The position numbers and the translations under genes were made by a program. A stretch of 64,000 nt of DNA from Sphingomonas sp. OV641. Its GTDB lineage: Bacteria > Pseudomonadota > Alphaproteobacteria > Sphingomonadales > Sphingomonadaceae. The notes beneath the pieces are model-generated. The model searched no databases, was not told where the DNA came from, and saw only the letters and a list, made by a program, of their open reading frames with translations. Shown piece by piece: positions 47,157 through 57,948 of the stretch. Every line of letters begins with the position of its first letter. Position 1 is the first letter of the stretch. Where the stretch lies: contig NZ_FNZB01000004.1 of NCBI RefSeq assembly GCF_900109205.1, positions 186,001 through 250,000 on the forward strand. Reading direction: 5' to 3'.

Positions 47157-47172
47157 CCCGGCGAAGGCCGGG
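47157..47172. repeat. CCCCGGCGAAGGCCGG repeat, terminator-like
   Basis: CCCCGGCGAAGGCCGG forms a CCGGC/GCCGG hairpin with loop GAAG and lies between the convergent amine-oxidase and aldo/keto reductase genes. The same sequence occurs at 57834-57849, so it is a dispersed element that can double as a terminator. Confidence 0.5.
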
Positions 47173-47201
47173 AAGGCGGATCGAAGGCCGTGGATCAGGG
47201 T

Positions 47202-48263
<1,062 letters not shown>

Positions 48264-48342
48264 CTACCGCGCCGGATCAGCAAAGACCTATGAAGCCGGG
48301 GCATGAAACCGAATGCGCCGCCGTGGCGAGCATCCGCCGGCC

Positions 48343-48729
48343 TCAGCCGCGCCGCGTTGTCGGCCGCGCGCCGAGTTCGTCCAGCGCATCCGCATTCTGG
48401 CGGCCCCAAGCGTATAACAGCTCCACCGGCTCGACGAACCGGCGCCCCACCGCTGTCAGGCGATAGGTAACGGCGGGCGGCACGGCGCTCTCGACATGGC
48501 GCGAGACGAGCCCAACCTCCTCCATCTCGCGCAGCGTCTGCACCAGCATCTTCTTCGAAATGCCGGGAAGGCTGCGCTGGAGCACGCCGGTGCGCGCAGC
48601 GCCGGCGTGGCGCACGTGCAGCGTATGCAGCACCATGCTGGTCCATTTGGTCGCGAACAGCTCCAGCACCCTTCGCGGCGCGCAATCCTCGCGCCAGTCC
48701 TCTTCGGGCGAACCCGGCTTCATGGTCAC
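48343..48729 (-). CDS. HxlR-family transcriptional regulator
   Basis: A 128-residue winged-helix protein. The motif KWTSMVLHTLHVRHAGAARTGVLQRSLPGISKKML spans helix 2 to the recognition helix in two parts, and PPAVTYRLTAVGRRF is the wing. HxlR proteins respond to aldehydes, quinones or redox state. It diverges from the reductase gene at 48821 with a 91-bp gap and lies upstream of the aldo/keto reductase, so both neighbours are plausible targets. A second Met three codons in is an equal start. Confidence 0.9.
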   Translation of the reverse strand: MTMKPGSPEEDWREDCAPRRVLELFATKWTSMVLHTLHVRHAGAARTGVLQRSLPGISKKMLVQTLREMEEVGLVSRHVESAVPPAVTYRLTAVGRRFVEPVELLYAWGRQNADALDELGARPTTRRG

Positions 48730-48820
48730 CTCCTGGTGCCTACGTCCCCAAAGGGTGCCGTCTAGAAGAGCCGGGCGACCGCGCCTAGCTGCTGCATCGA
48801 ACGAGAAATGGAGATTGGCG

Positions 48821-49882
48821 ATGACGAAGACGGCGCTGGTCGTTGGGGCAAGCGGGATCGTCGGCAGCGCGACGGCGGCGCTGCTGGTGGAACAGGGCTG
48901 GACGGTCCATGGCCTCGCGCGGCGGCCAACCGGGCAGGACGGGGTTCAGCCGGTCGCAGCCGACCTGCAGGACGCGGCCGCCACGGCGGCGGCGTTGCGG
49001 GGCATCGATCCCGATGCGGTGTTCATCACCACCTGGCTCAGGCAGGATAGCGAGGCGGAGAATATCCGTGTCAACGCCGCCATGGTCCGCAACCTGCTGG
49101 ACGGCCTGCCCACGCCGACGGGGCCGCGCCATGTCGCGCTGGTCACGGGGCTGAAGCATTATCTCGGGCCGTTCGAGGCATATGGAAAGGGCACGCTGCC
49201 GCAGACGCCGTTCCGTGAGGAACAGGGCCGGCTGGATGTCGAGAATTTCTATTATGCGCAGGAGGACGAGGTGTTCGCCGCGGCGACGCGCGACGGCTTC
49301 ACCTGGAGCGTCCACCGCCCGCACACGGTGATCGGCTTGGCGGTCGGCAATGCGATGAACATGGGCACCACGCTGGCGGTGTACGCCACACTGTGCCGCG
49401 AGACGGGGCGGCCCTTCACCTTTCCAGGTTCGGCGGCGCAATGGAGCGGGCTGACCGACATGACGGACGCCGGCCAGCTCGCGCGGCACCTTCTCTGGGC
49501 TGCCGAAACCCCGGCGGCGCACGATCAGGCGTTCAACGTCGTCAATGGCGATGTCTTCCGCTGGCAGTGGATGTGGCGCCGCGTCGCCGACTGGTTCGGC
49601 ATCGAGGCGGCGCCGTTCGACGGCACGATACGCCCGCTCGAACAGCAGATGGCCGACGACGCCGGCCTGTGGCGCGAGATCGCCGAACGCGAGGGGCTGG
49701 GCGAACCGGACCTCAACCGCCTCGCCTCGCCCTGGCACACCGATGCCGACCTCGGCCGCCCGATCGAGGTCGTCACCGACATGTCGAAGAGCCGCCGGCT
49801 GGGCTTTACCGCCTACCAGCCCACCGACGACGCCTTCTTCGCCCTGTTCGAGCGTCTGCGCGCCAACAGGCTGATTCTGTGA
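48821..49882 (+). CDS. PRISE-type short-chain reductase (progesterone 5-beta-reductase/iridoid synthase-like)
   Basis: A 353-residue SDR. VVGASGIVGSA is the NADPH motif; TGLKHYLGPFE with the catalytic Lys and ENFYYAQEDEVF with the catalytic Tyr are the signature of PRISE enzymes, which reduce activated enones. C-terminal region is complete. The ATG at 48821 is used; the open frame upstream covers the HxlR gene antisense and is spurious. Divergent from the HxlR regulator, which probably controls it. Confidence 0.9.
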   Translation: MTKTALVVGASGIVGSATAALLVEQGWTVHGLARRPTGQDGVQPVAADLQDAAATAAALRGIDPDAVFITTWLRQDSEAENIRVNAAMVRNLLDGLPTPTGPRHVALVTGLKHYLGPFEAYGKGTLPQTPFREEQGRLDVENFYYAQEDEVFAAATRDGFTWSVHRPHTVIGLAVGNAMNMGTTLAVYATLCRETGRPFTFPGSAAQWSGLTDMTDAGQLARHLLWAAETPAAHDQAFNVVNGDVFRWQWMWRRVADWFGIEAAPFDGTIRPLEQQMADDAGLWREIAEREGLGEPDLNRLASPWHTDADLGRPIEVVTDMSKSRRLGFTAYQPTDDAFFALFERLRANRLIL

Positions 49883-49952
49883 GGTCCTGAGAAGACCGAC
49901 TGGACCGAGGCGTGAACCGGCGGGCCGCCACAGCGGCCCGTCGATCCGTCAC

Positions 49953-51770
49953 TCACGATGCAGCTTTCCCCGACCATGCCTCGGTCGCGGACTGCAGCAC
50001 CGACATGGGCATGGGCCCGCTCGACAGCACCAGATCGTGGTAATCACGAACGTCGAAGCGGTCGCCCATCGCCGTGCGCGCTTTCTCGCGGGCGGCATGG
50101 ATCGCGTTGGCGCCGACCTTGAAGCTGCACGCCTGCCCCGGATAGACGGCGTAGCGCGTCACCTCGCGGTCGGTCGCTTCCTGCTGCTCGCCGGCATTCT
50201 CCACCATCCAGGCGACCGCCTGCTGCTTGGTCCAGCGATGATGGTGGAGGCCGGTGTCGACGACGATCCGCGCCGCCCGGAACAGTTCCGACTGCAGATA
50301 GCCGATCCGGCCAAAGGCATCGTCCTCGAACGCGCCAAGTTCGTCCGCCACCTGCTGCGCGTACAATGCCCAGCCCTCGGTATAGGAGGAGAAGCGGACG
50401 ATGCGGCGAAACAGCGGCAGCGCGGGTGCGCGCCGCAGCATGCTGTACTGGAAGTGATGCCCGGGAATGCCCTCGTGATGGGTCAGCGTCGGCAGGCGCC
50501 AAAGGACATGCTCGTCCGGCCGATGGAGATTGATCGAGTAAACGCCTGGCTGTCCCGGCGCCCCTTCGGAGTAGAAGGCGCCTGGCGCCCCCGCCTCGAT
50601 CGCTGGCGGGATGCGCCGTACGACGATCGGGTCGACCGCCGGCTTGTTGAACGCCGCCGGCAACCGCGCGGTGATCGCCTTCAGATGGTCATTGGCCAAC
50701 CCGAGCAGCTTGGCGCGGCCGGCATCGTCGTTCGACACGATGAAGCGCGGATCCGCATCAAGCGCAGCAATGCGCGCGATGACGCTGCCGCCGCTCATCC
50801 CCTGGGCCTTCAGCAACGTATCGATCTGCGCGGTAAGCGCGCGGCATTGCTCCAGCCCGATGCGATGCAGCTCGGCCGGGGACGTGTCGACCGTCGTGTT
50901 CGATCGCACCGCCGCGGCATAATAAGCGTCGCCATCGGGCAGCTTCCACACGCCGGCGCGCGCATCGGTGCGCGGCAGCAGGGCTTCCAGCACCTCGGCC
51001 TGCCGCGTCAGTGCCGGCTGGATGCGCGTGCGGAATATGCCCAGCGCCTGTGCCTCGACATCGCCCAGGCTCTTCTCGCGGATACGCTTCAGCGCGGGCG
51101 CGATCAGCGCCGATTGTAGCGGTTCGCCGTCGCGCAGCCCCTTGATCTGCACCATTGTTCGCTGGATCACGAAATCGGGCGGGATCACCCCCAGCCCGGC
51201 ATCGTGGCGGATGCGATCGGTTTCCTGATCCAGCGCGGTAGCGAGCGCGGCTAGCCGCAGCAGCCATGCCTCCACATCCGCGCGCGTCTCGATCGGGTGG
51301 CGGCTGCCGATGAAGTCGGGCAGCCAGTAATAGGCGCCGTTCATCTGGCTGACGACATAAGGGCTCGGCCGCAGATTGCCGTCGACATAGCCATAGCGAC
51401 CAAGCAGATCGCTCAGCGTCTCGTACACGAAGCGCGCCACCGCATGATCCAGCGCGCCGCGCGGCGAGAGCGCGGCCACGTCGATCGCGCCAAGCTGCGT
51501 TATCGCGCCCCTGATCGCCGCCTGGTCGCTCGCCCGCGCCGCCAGCGAGCGATCGTCCAGCCGGGCGCGCAGCGCCGCATTCGCGCCGACATCGTAATCA
51601 TTGCCGGTCGCTTCCTCGGGCGAGCGGCGCAGATAGGCCTCGCTATGCCGCTGAAGCAACGCGGCGAGCGCCGCATCGGCGCTTCCCCCGCCCTGCCCGA
51701 GCGCTGGCACCGCATGGCCGAACGCCAGGCTGGCCGCGGTACCTTCAAGAAAACGACGACGATCGATCAC
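49953..51770 (-). CDS. DUF885 zinc metallopeptidase-like protein, exported
   Basis: A 605-residue protein with a twin-arginine-like signal (DRRRFLEGTAASLAFGHAVPALGQ). The zinc motif HEGIPGHH is at residues 432-439, with TEGWALYAQQVADELG following as the third-ligand helix and YPGQACSFKVG near the end. DUF885 proteins are predicted gluzincin-like peptidases of the periplasm with unknown substrates. A second, full-length paralogue lies at 59492. Its start is separated from the TonB receptor stop by 144 bp holding a long inverted repeat. Confidence 0.9.
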   Translation of the reverse strand: MIDRRRFLEGTAASLAFGHAVPALGQGGGSADAALAALLQRHSEAYLRRSPEEATGNDYDVGANAALRARLDDRSLAARASDQAAIRGAITQLGAIDVAALSPRGALDHAVARFVYETLSDLLGRYGYVDGNLRPSPYVVSQMNGAYYWLPDFIGSRHPIETRADVEAWLLRLAALATALDQETDRIRHDAGLGVIPPDFVIQRTMVQIKGLRDGEPLQSALIAPALKRIREKSLGDVEAQALGIFRTRIQPALTRQAEVLEALLPRTDARAGVWKLPDGDAYYAAAVRSNTTVDTSPAELHRIGLEQCRALTAQIDTLLKAQGMSGGSVIARIAALDADPRFIVSNDDAGRAKLLGLANDHLKAITARLPAAFNKPAVDPIVVRRIPPAIEAGAPGAFYSEGAPGQPGVYSINLHRPDEHVLWRLPTLTHHEGIPGHHFQYSMLRRAPALPLFRRIVRFSSYTEGWALYAQQVADELGAFEDDAFGRIGYLQSELFRAARIVVDTGLHHHRWTKQQAVAWMVENAGEQQEATDREVTRYAVYPGQACSFKVGANAIHAAREKARTAMGDRFDVRDYHDLVLSSGPMPMSVLQSATEAWSGKAAS

Positions 51771-51792
51771 GCAACTTACCCCCCGGACGCTC

Positions 51793-51900
51793 CGTCATTC
51801 CGGCCTTGCGCCGGGATCCAAGGTGCCGCAACCCGCCGCGTTCGAGAAACGAGCGACAGCGACTGCGGATCGCTGGATCCCGGCGCCGGGCCGGGATGAC
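51793..51900. repeat. long inverted repeat between peptidase and receptor genes
   Basis: The arms at 51793-51819 and 51874-51900 are complementary over 27 nt with three mismatches and a 54-nt loop; the outer ends read GTCATTCCGG and CCGGGATGAC. Elements of this type recur in the window at 56391-56483. Such repeats are common intergenic elements in sphingomonads. It may attenuate transcription from receptor to peptidase. Confidence 0.75.
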
Positions 51901-51914
51901 AAAGGTTCAACCCC

Positions 51915-54197
51915 TTAGAACTTGAAGCCGACGCTGCCGCCGATCACGCGGTACGATGGCTCCACCTGCACGCCCGAGTAGAACGCCTTCTCATAGGCGT
52001 TGGCGAAATATTTCGCGTCGAACAGGTTCTCGACATAGATCACTGCGCGGATCCTGTCCGTCTCGATCCCGGCGCGCAGGTTCACATTGTGGTAGCTCGG
52101 CGAGATGAACGGATAGACGTTGTAGCGATAGGCGTAAGGATTGGAGATCATCGTGTCGCGGAAGTTCCACTCCGCCCGCACGAAGCCGTCCAGCCCATCG
52201 GTTAGTTCGCGCTTGTACTGGGCCTGCGCGCCGAGCGTCCATTCGGGCGCATTGACCAGTTGCTCGCCAGTCACGTCCACCACCACGCCGTCGATCAGCG
52301 CGTTGGGGTAATCCTTGAACTTGCTCTTGTTCCAGCCGACCTGCGCGCTGAGCGAGAATTCGGGCGAGATGCGCGCGTCGAAGCTCGCTTCCGCGCCATA
52401 GCTTTCCGCCGCCGCCGCATTGGCGATGCCGCTCACGCCGCGCAGCAACCCGGTGGTCGGATCGATATACTGGAAGCGGATCGTCTGCTGGACGTTCTTC
52501 CAGTCCATGTAGAAACCGGTGACGTCGACGCGCACCTTGCCGTCGAACAGGTCGAACTTGGTGCCAAGCTCATAGTCCCACAGCGTTTCGGGCGCGAACT
52601 CATTGGCAAGATTGACGTTGTTGCTCGTCTGCGTACCGCCCGACTTGAACCCGCGTGAGGCATTGGCGAAGATCAGCCAATCCGGGTTTGCCTTGTAGCT
52701 CAGCGTGAACTTGGGCGACACGTCGTCGAACTTTGCGGTCCGGTCGTTCACGCCGGTCGTGATCAGGTTCGACTGGTTGATCGAGTTGTTCTTCACCGTC
52801 TCGCGCGAATAGCGCAGGCCAACGGTGGCGCCGAGCGCGTCGGTGATGTTCCACGTCCCCTGCCCGAACACCGCCCAATAGTCGCTCGAGCTGACGCTCT
52901 GCAGCCCCGTCACCGGCAGGCCTTCGCACTGCCTGTTGTACGAGGCCGGGCAAAGCGGGCTGGCGGTGCCGTGATAGGTCGACTGGTCCATGTCGCCCGT
53001 GTCGCGGCCCGCCGTGACGCCGACGCTCCAGTCAAGGACGTTGCCGCTGCCGGTGGATTGCACCCGCAACTCGCCGCTGGTCGATTTGCGCAGCAGGCGC
53101 AGGTCTTCGTAGAAATAGTCGATGCTGCCGCCGTCGACGTCGCCATAATTCTCGACGGTCGACTTCAGCGATCCGGCGACGCCGGTGATCGCGACATTGC
53201 CGATTTCCCACACAGCGCGCGCGCTGACATATTCGAAAGAGCCGCCCACCTGCTGCGGACGGTTGAAGTTCACGCGCGTGGCATTGTCGGGAAAGAAGCC
53301 CACGCCATCGGGATTGCCGATATAGCCGGCGGTCCGGCCGTAATAGACCGACGCCCAGGTGGAAGTGACGAAGCCGGTCGGCACGCCGTTGCGCATGCCC
53401 ACGGTCTCGTCCGAGAAGTTGTAGGTCATGTCGAGCGTGAAGTTCGGCGCGGGGGTCACGCGCCCCTGGATGCGATAGGTGTAATATTCGCTGTCGTTGC
53501 CGCCGCCGATCGGATTGATGTTCTTGATGTAGCCGTCCGAATGCTCGTACTTGCCCGAGGCGCGGATCGCGAGAAGGTCGTCGATGACCGGCACGTTGAC
53601 GGCCCCTTCGGCGCGCCAGGTGTCATAGCTGGCATAGCCGCCTTCGATGAACCCCTCGAAACGGTTGACCGGCTTCTTGGTCAGCACGTTGATCGCGCCG
53701 CCCACCGCATTGCGGCCGAAATAGGTGCCCTGCGGCCCGCGCAGCACCTCGATCCGCTCCAGATCGACGATCTGCGGGTTGCTGGTGCCGGCAGCGACGT
53801 TGAACTCGTCGATGTAGAAGGCATAGGTGGACTGGCGCACGTCGGCATAGGGGTTGAGCTGGTTCGAAATGCCGCGGATCGCCAGATCCTTGCGATCGCG
53901 CGAGCCGTTGCTCTGGAAGCTGACGTTCGGGGTCAGCGCGAAATAATCCTCCACGCTCTGCACGTTCTGGTCCTGCAGCGTCTCGGCCGTCACCGCGGTG
54001 ATCGCGATCGGCACGTCCTGCAGGCTCTGCTCGCGGCGCTGCGCGGTGACGACGATGTCGTTCGACACCTGCGCCTCCGGTTCGCTCGTGCTGGCCAGTT
54101 CCTGCGCCGACGCCGGCGAGGCAAAGGCGGCGGCCATGGCGATGGCGGCGCACCCCAGCGCCAATCGCTCCCGGATCGTGAAATGCTTGATGTTCAT
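51915..54197 (-). CDS. TonB-dependent receptor
   Basis: A 760-residue outer-membrane receptor. After a signal peptide (ALGCAAIAMAAAFASPASAQ) comes the TonB-box-like DIVVTAQRREQSLQDVPIA, the plug domain with LRGPQGTYFGRNAVGGAINV, and a beta-barrel ending in Phe (SVGFKF) as outer-membrane proteins require. The ATG at 54197 is preferred, with GGAGGG upstream. It belongs to the large CirA/FyuA-like group without an N-terminal sigma-interaction domain. With the peptidase and amidohydrolase genes around it, its cargo is probably a peptide or an amide-type compound. Confidence 0.95.
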   Translation of the reverse strand: MNIKHFTIRERLALGCAAIAMAAAFASPASAQELASTSEPEAQVSNDIVVTAQRREQSLQDVPIAITAVTAETLQDQNVQSVEDYFALTPNVSFQSNGSRDRKDLAIRGISNQLNPYADVRQSTYAFYIDEFNVAAGTSNPQIVDLERIEVLRGPQGTYFGRNAVGGAINVLTKKPVNRFEGFIEGGYASYDTWRAEGAVNVPVIDDLLAIRASGKYEHSDGYIKNINPIGGGNDSEYYTYRIQGRVTPAPNFTLDMTYNFSDETVGMRNGVPTGFVTSTWASVYYGRTAGYIGNPDGVGFFPDNATRVNFNRPQQVGGSFEYVSARAVWEIGNVAITGVAGSLKSTVENYGDVDGGSIDYFYEDLRLLRKSTSGELRVQSTGSGNVLDWSVGVTAGRDTGDMDQSTYHGTASPLCPASYNRQCEGLPVTGLQSVSSSDYWAVFGQGTWNITDALGATVGLRYSRETVKNNSINQSNLITTGVNDRTAKFDDVSPKFTLSYKANPDWLIFANASRGFKSGGTQTSNNVNLANEFAPETLWDYELGTKFDLFDGKVRVDVTGFYMDWKNVQQTIRFQYIDPTTGLLRGVSGIANAAAAESYGAEASFDARISPEFSLSAQVGWNKSKFKDYPNALIDGVVVDVTGEQLVNAPEWTLGAQAQYKRELTDGLDGFVRAEWNFRDTMISNPYAYRYNVYPFISPSYHNVNLRAGIETDRIRAVIYVENLFDAKYFANAYEKAFYSGVQVEPSYRVIGGSVGFKF

Positions 54198-54287
54198 GGT
54201 CAAAGTCCCTCCGCCCTCCGGCGACGCATGCGTCGCCGGGCCCTTGTTCTTCGCGATCCTCCTGCGTCGCTGCCGCCGTTCAGGCGG

Positions 54288-54806
54288 TCAGTTCGTCCAG
54301 CATTGCGGGTCCATCGGCCCCTTTGCGGGATCCAGTTCGCTGCGGACGAGCACGATCGAGGCGATCTTGCCGTCCTTCACCACGGCATGTCCGGCCGCCA
54401 GCGAGCAGGCGGCCTTGCCGCCCCGGCGCGACCGGATGACGTGGTAATTGTAGATCAGGCCGTCCTTTTCGAAGACTTCCTTGAACGGCACGACGATCTC
54501 CACCTCGCCGCCGCCCGACTGGATCCGCTGGAAATGCTTCGCCCAGCCATCAACACCAGAAATGACCGTGCGCCCCTCAAGCACCAGAGTCGCGTCGGGC
54601 GTGAAGAACTTGGAGAAGTTCTCCGCCGTATAGGCACCCGGCGTCTTGAATGCCTGGTTCCACCAGATGAACATGCGCGACAGGATATCGGTCGCAGGCT
54701 TTGGTGACGCCGCAACGTCCTGAGTAACTGTCGCCGGGCGCGCTGCAACCGGTGAAGATAGCGCCATCAACGCCATAGCGGATGCAAGAACGACTTTCTT
54801 GTTCAC
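54288..54806 (-). CDS. exported SnoaL/NTF2-like protein
   Basis: A 172-residue protein. The GTG at 54806 is chosen because a GGAG site lies 6 nt upstream and the product starts directly with a signal peptide (KKVVLASAMALMALSSPVAA). The domain is a cone-shaped NTF2-like fold (MFIWWNQAFKTPGAYTAEN, FFTPDATLVLEG, VEIVVPFKEVFEKDGLIYNYHVIRS split over strands) and has two Cys (CSLAAG, PQCWTN). Role could be isomerase, hydrolase or ligand binding. It precedes the TonB receptor by about 90 nt in the same direction, so the two may be co-transcribed. Confidence 0.85.
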   Translation of the reverse strand: MNKKVVLASAMALMALSSPVAARPATVTQDVAASPKPATDILSRMFIWWNQAFKTPGAYTAENFSKFFTPDATLVLEGRTVISGVDGWAKHFQRIQSGGGEVEIVVPFKEVFEKDGLIYNYHVIRSRRGGKAACSLAAGHAVVKDGKIASIVLVRSELDPAKGPMDPQCWTN

Positions 54807-54973
54807 GGCGTGCTCCCTGATATATTGTTTCTTGTCGGCCGGCTGTTCAGCCTGAACCTCGCCGGGGAGTGTCATTCACTTGCAATGTTGTGGCAACGAC
54901 ATTGCAAACGCGCGTTCGTTGCACTCAGCGCAAATTAGCCGGCGGCACGGATCGGGGCGCGCCGCCAGGCCCG

Positions 54974-56290
54974 TCATTTCACCAGCAATATGCGGCTGTT
55001 GGGCGGATAGGCCCATTGCAGGCCGCTTTGCGTCACCACGCCATTGTCCTCCAGCGGGATCTTGATCTTGCGCGTCCCCCACTCGGGCACGACCGTGTAG
55101 ACGAACAATTCCACCGACAGCAGATTGCCCGGCCGCAGCGTGTAGGTCATCCTCAGCGGGTTGAAATCGGCCATGGACGGCCCCGATCCATGTCCCAGAT
55201 CGCCTACCGAATGGCTGCCGATCACCACATCGGTCACCTTCGGATCGGCGCTCGGATCGTCATATTTGCCCAGCACGAAGCCAGGCGTGGCCGCCACCCG
55301 TTTGTTGACCGCCGCCAGCGCATCGCCCGCGGTGACGCCTGGCCGGATCACGTCCAGGATCATGGCGCGGATCGCCTGCCCCTTGTCATAGGCACGCTGC
55401 ACGCCGGCGGGCGGGGCATTCTCGCCCGGCTTCAGCACATAGGCCATGCGCTTCATGTCGGTATAGGCGGTCAGATAGTTCACGCCCCAGTCGACGGTGA
55501 TGAGGTCGCCCGGCTGGATCACGTGATCGCCCGACACCGGCCCGCGCGGCCCTGGGCCTAGGATATAGATGCTCGGCAGCCCGAAACTGTTGCCCAGACC
55601 GAGCGTGTGGAGCTGCTCCATCATCCACCAGGCGACATCGCCCGTGGTGGTATGGCCCGGCCGGATCACCTCGTTAGACAGCGCCCGCTCGACGATCGTG
55701 CGTGAATATTCCCCTGCCTTGCTGAACGCCGCCAGCCCCAGGGCAGTGTTGCGCGAACGGAAGTCGGAGACGAGCTTCTCCGCCGACACCAGCCGCGCCG
55801 ACAAATCGGGCCCGAGTTCGGCGCGCAATCTCTCATGCAGCGAATGGCTCAGGCCATCGGCGCTGCCGATTTCCGTTGCGACGTTGATGCCGATCTTGCG
55901 GGGCTGGCGCGCCTTTACGAACGCTCCGAGCTTGGACGGCGCCGGCCGCAGGTCATAAAGCGGGCATTGATCGAACGCCGCGCCGCCGATTCCGAACGCC
56001 GCGCGTTCGATCCGCCCGCCGCCGCGATCGGTGAACACATAATAGCCGATGTCGCCGATATAGCCGCCGCCCAGCAGCATCGCATTGGGATCGTCATGCC
56101 CCTCACGCCCGGCGACGATCCACATGTCGATGCCGTTCTCGCGCATTGCCTCCGGCAGGATGATGTCGAGCTTGTCCTTGCGGATCTGGCACAATTCGTC
56201 CCACCGCCGCTTTGCCTCCTGCGCAGCGACCGGCGATGCGAGCACGGTGGAAAGCGCAAGGGCAAGAGCGAGAACGGATCGCGGCACCAT
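54974..56290 (-). CDS. exported M24-family metallopeptidase (Xaa-Pro aminopeptidase-like)
   Basis: A 438-residue protein with signal peptide (RSVLALALALSTVLASPVAAQ). Creatinase-like N-terminal domain (about 25-180), then the pita-bread domain: VDWGVNY and YTDMKRM supply candidate Asp ligands, GDLGHGSG the His, and later SVELFVYTVVPEWG the Glu ligand. The family cleaves N-terminal residues before proline or hydrolyses dipeptides. The ATG at 56290 has a GGGAG site. It lies upstream of the SnoaL-like gene, in the peptide-uptake locus. Confidence 0.88.
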   Translation of the reverse strand: MVPRSVLALALALSTVLASPVAAQEAKRRWDELCQIRKDKLDIILPEAMRENGIDMWIVAGREGHDDPNAMLLGGGYIGDIGYYVFTDRGGGRIERAAFGIGGAAFDQCPLYDLRPAPSKLGAFVKARQPRKIGINVATEIGSADGLSHSLHERLRAELGPDLSARLVSAEKLVSDFRSRNTALGLAAFSKAGEYSRTIVERALSNEVIRPGHTTTGDVAWWMMEQLHTLGLGNSFGLPSIYILGPGPRGPVSGDHVIQPGDLITVDWGVNYLTAYTDMKRMAYVLKPGENAPPAGVQRAYDKGQAIRAMILDVIRPGVTAGDALAAVNKRVAATPGFVLGKYDDPSADPKVTDVVIGSHSVGDLGHGSGPSMADFNPLRMTYTLRPGNLLSVELFVYTVVPEWGTRKIKIPLEDNGVVTQSGLQWAYPPNSRILLVK

Positions 56291-56390
56291 CAACTCCCTG
56301 ATCGAAACGGCAGACTGCACGATTCCTGACACATCGCAACCGTTTTCACGCGATATCGGGATCTAGCTGATCTTCCTGCCACGCCGCCAC

Positions 56391-56483
56391 GTCATTCCGG
56401 CGTGGCGCCGGGATCCAAGGTGCAGGCGCCGTGGCCGGTAACGGACCGCGCGCGGATGGCTGGATTCCCGCGCGGCCGGGATG
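56391..56483. repeat. degenerate copy of the long inverted repeat
   Basis: The left arm at 56391-56417 matches the 51793 element closely (GTCATTCCGG then GCGCCGGGATCCA), the right arm at 56461-56483 is diverged. It lies between the M24 and amidohydrolase genes, as part of a 268-bp gap that holds no gene. Confidence 0.65.
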
Positions 56484-56558
56484 CGGCTGCGTCGAAAGGC
56501 AGCTCTCTGCGCACCTCGTTAGGCACGGCTGCGCTAACGGCGCGGCGAAAGCCACGCC

Positions 56559-57812
56559 TCACCGCGCGTCGTTGCGCACCACCTTGCCGCCTTTCATCAC
56601 GAAGCCGATCGTGCGCAGCGCGCGGATGTCCTGCGTCGGATCGGCATCCACCGCGACGATGTCGGCGAGATATCCCTGCTTCAGCTCGCCGACCTCTGCC
56701 TCGACGCCCAGCATGCGCGCACTGTCGATCGTCGCCGAACGCAGCGCCTGCGCCGGCGTCATCCCCGCGTCGACATACAGCTCCGCCTCGCGCACCGTGG
56801 CGGTGGTGCCCTCGTTCGGCTCCCACGGATATTGGTCGGTGCCAAGCGCGATGTTCACGCCATTGGCGATCGCGTCGCGCAGCGATTGCATATGCTGCTT
56901 GCCGACCGAATCCACCCGCGCCAGGTACCAGGGCGGCGAGCCGATCTTGCGGTAGAATTCCTTGGCGCCATTCTGGCTGACCACGATCGTCGGCACGTAC
57001 CAGACGCCCTTGGCCTTCATCTTCTTCAGCACCGGCGGGGTCAGGAAATAGCCATGTTCGAAACAGTCGATGCCGGCATCGATCGCCGCATCCGATGCGA
57101 TCGGTGAGCCGGTATGGCCGGTCACCTTCACGCCGTTGCGATGCGCCACCTCGATCGCGGTGTTGAGCTCGTCATCGGTGAAGGGCGAGGCCGCGATATC
57201 GCCATGCGTATCCGAAATGCCGCCGGAAATGCCCAGCTTGATCCAGGTCGCGCCGGCCTTCACCTGCTCGCGCACCGCCTTGGCAAATTCGGCGGGACCG
57301 TTCACCTCCAGCTTGCCGTGCCCGCCCGTCGGCACGATCGATGCGCCCGCGGTATGGATGCGCGGCCCGTCGAACACCCCTGCGTCGATCGCCTTCTTCA
57401 CCGTGAAGTCGACGCCCGCGTCCGATCCGGTCAGCCGCATCGTGGTGACGCCCGACCACAGCGACTTTTGCGCATTGTCGAGCGTGCGAAGCGCCATTGA
57501 ATCCACGCCCTCGTTATACACCCGCGCCGCGCCGGGCAGGTTCAGCGCCAGATGGACGTGCATGTTCATGAGGCCCGGGATCAGCCACTTGCCCGTCATC
57601 GGCACCACGGTGGCCCCGGCCGGCACCGGCGTGGTGCCGCGCGGGCCGATGGCGGCGATCCGCTCGCCCTCGATCACCACCACCGCATCGCGGATCGGCG
57701 CCTTGCCGGCGAGATCGGCGACATTGCCGCCGACCAGCGCGATCGTTTCAGCCGACACGGCGGAGGCGAAGAGGGTCAGGATTGCGGCACCGGCGGCCAG
57801 GATGTGCTTCAT
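56559..57812 (-). CDS. exported amidohydrolase (imidazolonepropionase-like), copy 1
   Basis: A 417-residue amidohydrolase with signal peptide (KHILAAGAAILTLFASAVSA). The metal-binding pair is MHVH (His85, His87), followed by later ligands in VTGHTGSP and CFEHGY, and ALGTDQYPWEPN with the catalytic Asp. The group includes Xaa-Pro and Xaa-Lys/Arg dipeptidases and other amide hydrolases. It is 60-70% similar by eye to copy 2 directly upstream and shares its direction, so the pair arose by tandem duplication. Expected to process imported dipeptides in the periplasm. Confidence 0.92.
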   Translation of the reverse strand: MKHILAAGAAILTLFASAVSAETIALVGGNVADLAGKAPIRDAVVVIEGERIAAIGPRGTTPVPAGATVVPMTGKWLIPGLMNMHVHLALNLPGAARVYNEGVDSMALRTLDNAQKSLWSGVTTMRLTGSDAGVDFTVKKAIDAGVFDGPRIHTAGASIVPTGGHGKLEVNGPAEFAKAVREQVKAGATWIKLGISGGISDTHGDIAASPFTDDELNTAIEVAHRNGVKVTGHTGSPIASDAAIDAGIDCFEHGYFLTPPVLKKMKAKGVWYVPTIVVSQNGAKEFYRKIGSPPWYLARVDSVGKQHMQSLRDAIANGVNIALGTDQYPWEPNEGTTATVREAELYVDAGMTPAQALRSATIDSARMLGVEAEVGELKQGYLADIVAVDADPTQDIRALRTIGFVMKGGKVVRNDAR

Positions 57813-57833
57813 CGTTCGTCCTTGTCACTCGCG

Positions 57834-57930
57834 CCCCGGCGAAGGCCGGGCCCAGTTGGGCGTCGTTGCTTGGAAGGCGGCACTATCAATCACTGCACTC
57901 GTCGTTACTGGACTCCGGCCTTCGCCGCGG
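57834..57930. repeat. inverted repeat between the amidohydrolase copies
   Basis: The left arm CCCCGGCGAAGGCCGGGCC (57834-57852) is complementary to ACTCCGGCCTTCGCC-type sequence at 57907-57930. The left arm contains the same CCCCGGCGAAGGCCGG as the element at 47157. Confidence 0.6.
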
Positions 57931-57948
57931 AACAGCAGCGGGCAGCAA

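Noticed and set aside
52971..54707. 578-codon plus-strand frame
   Set aside because: Antisense to the TonB receptor and SnoaL-like genes; no recognisable domain.
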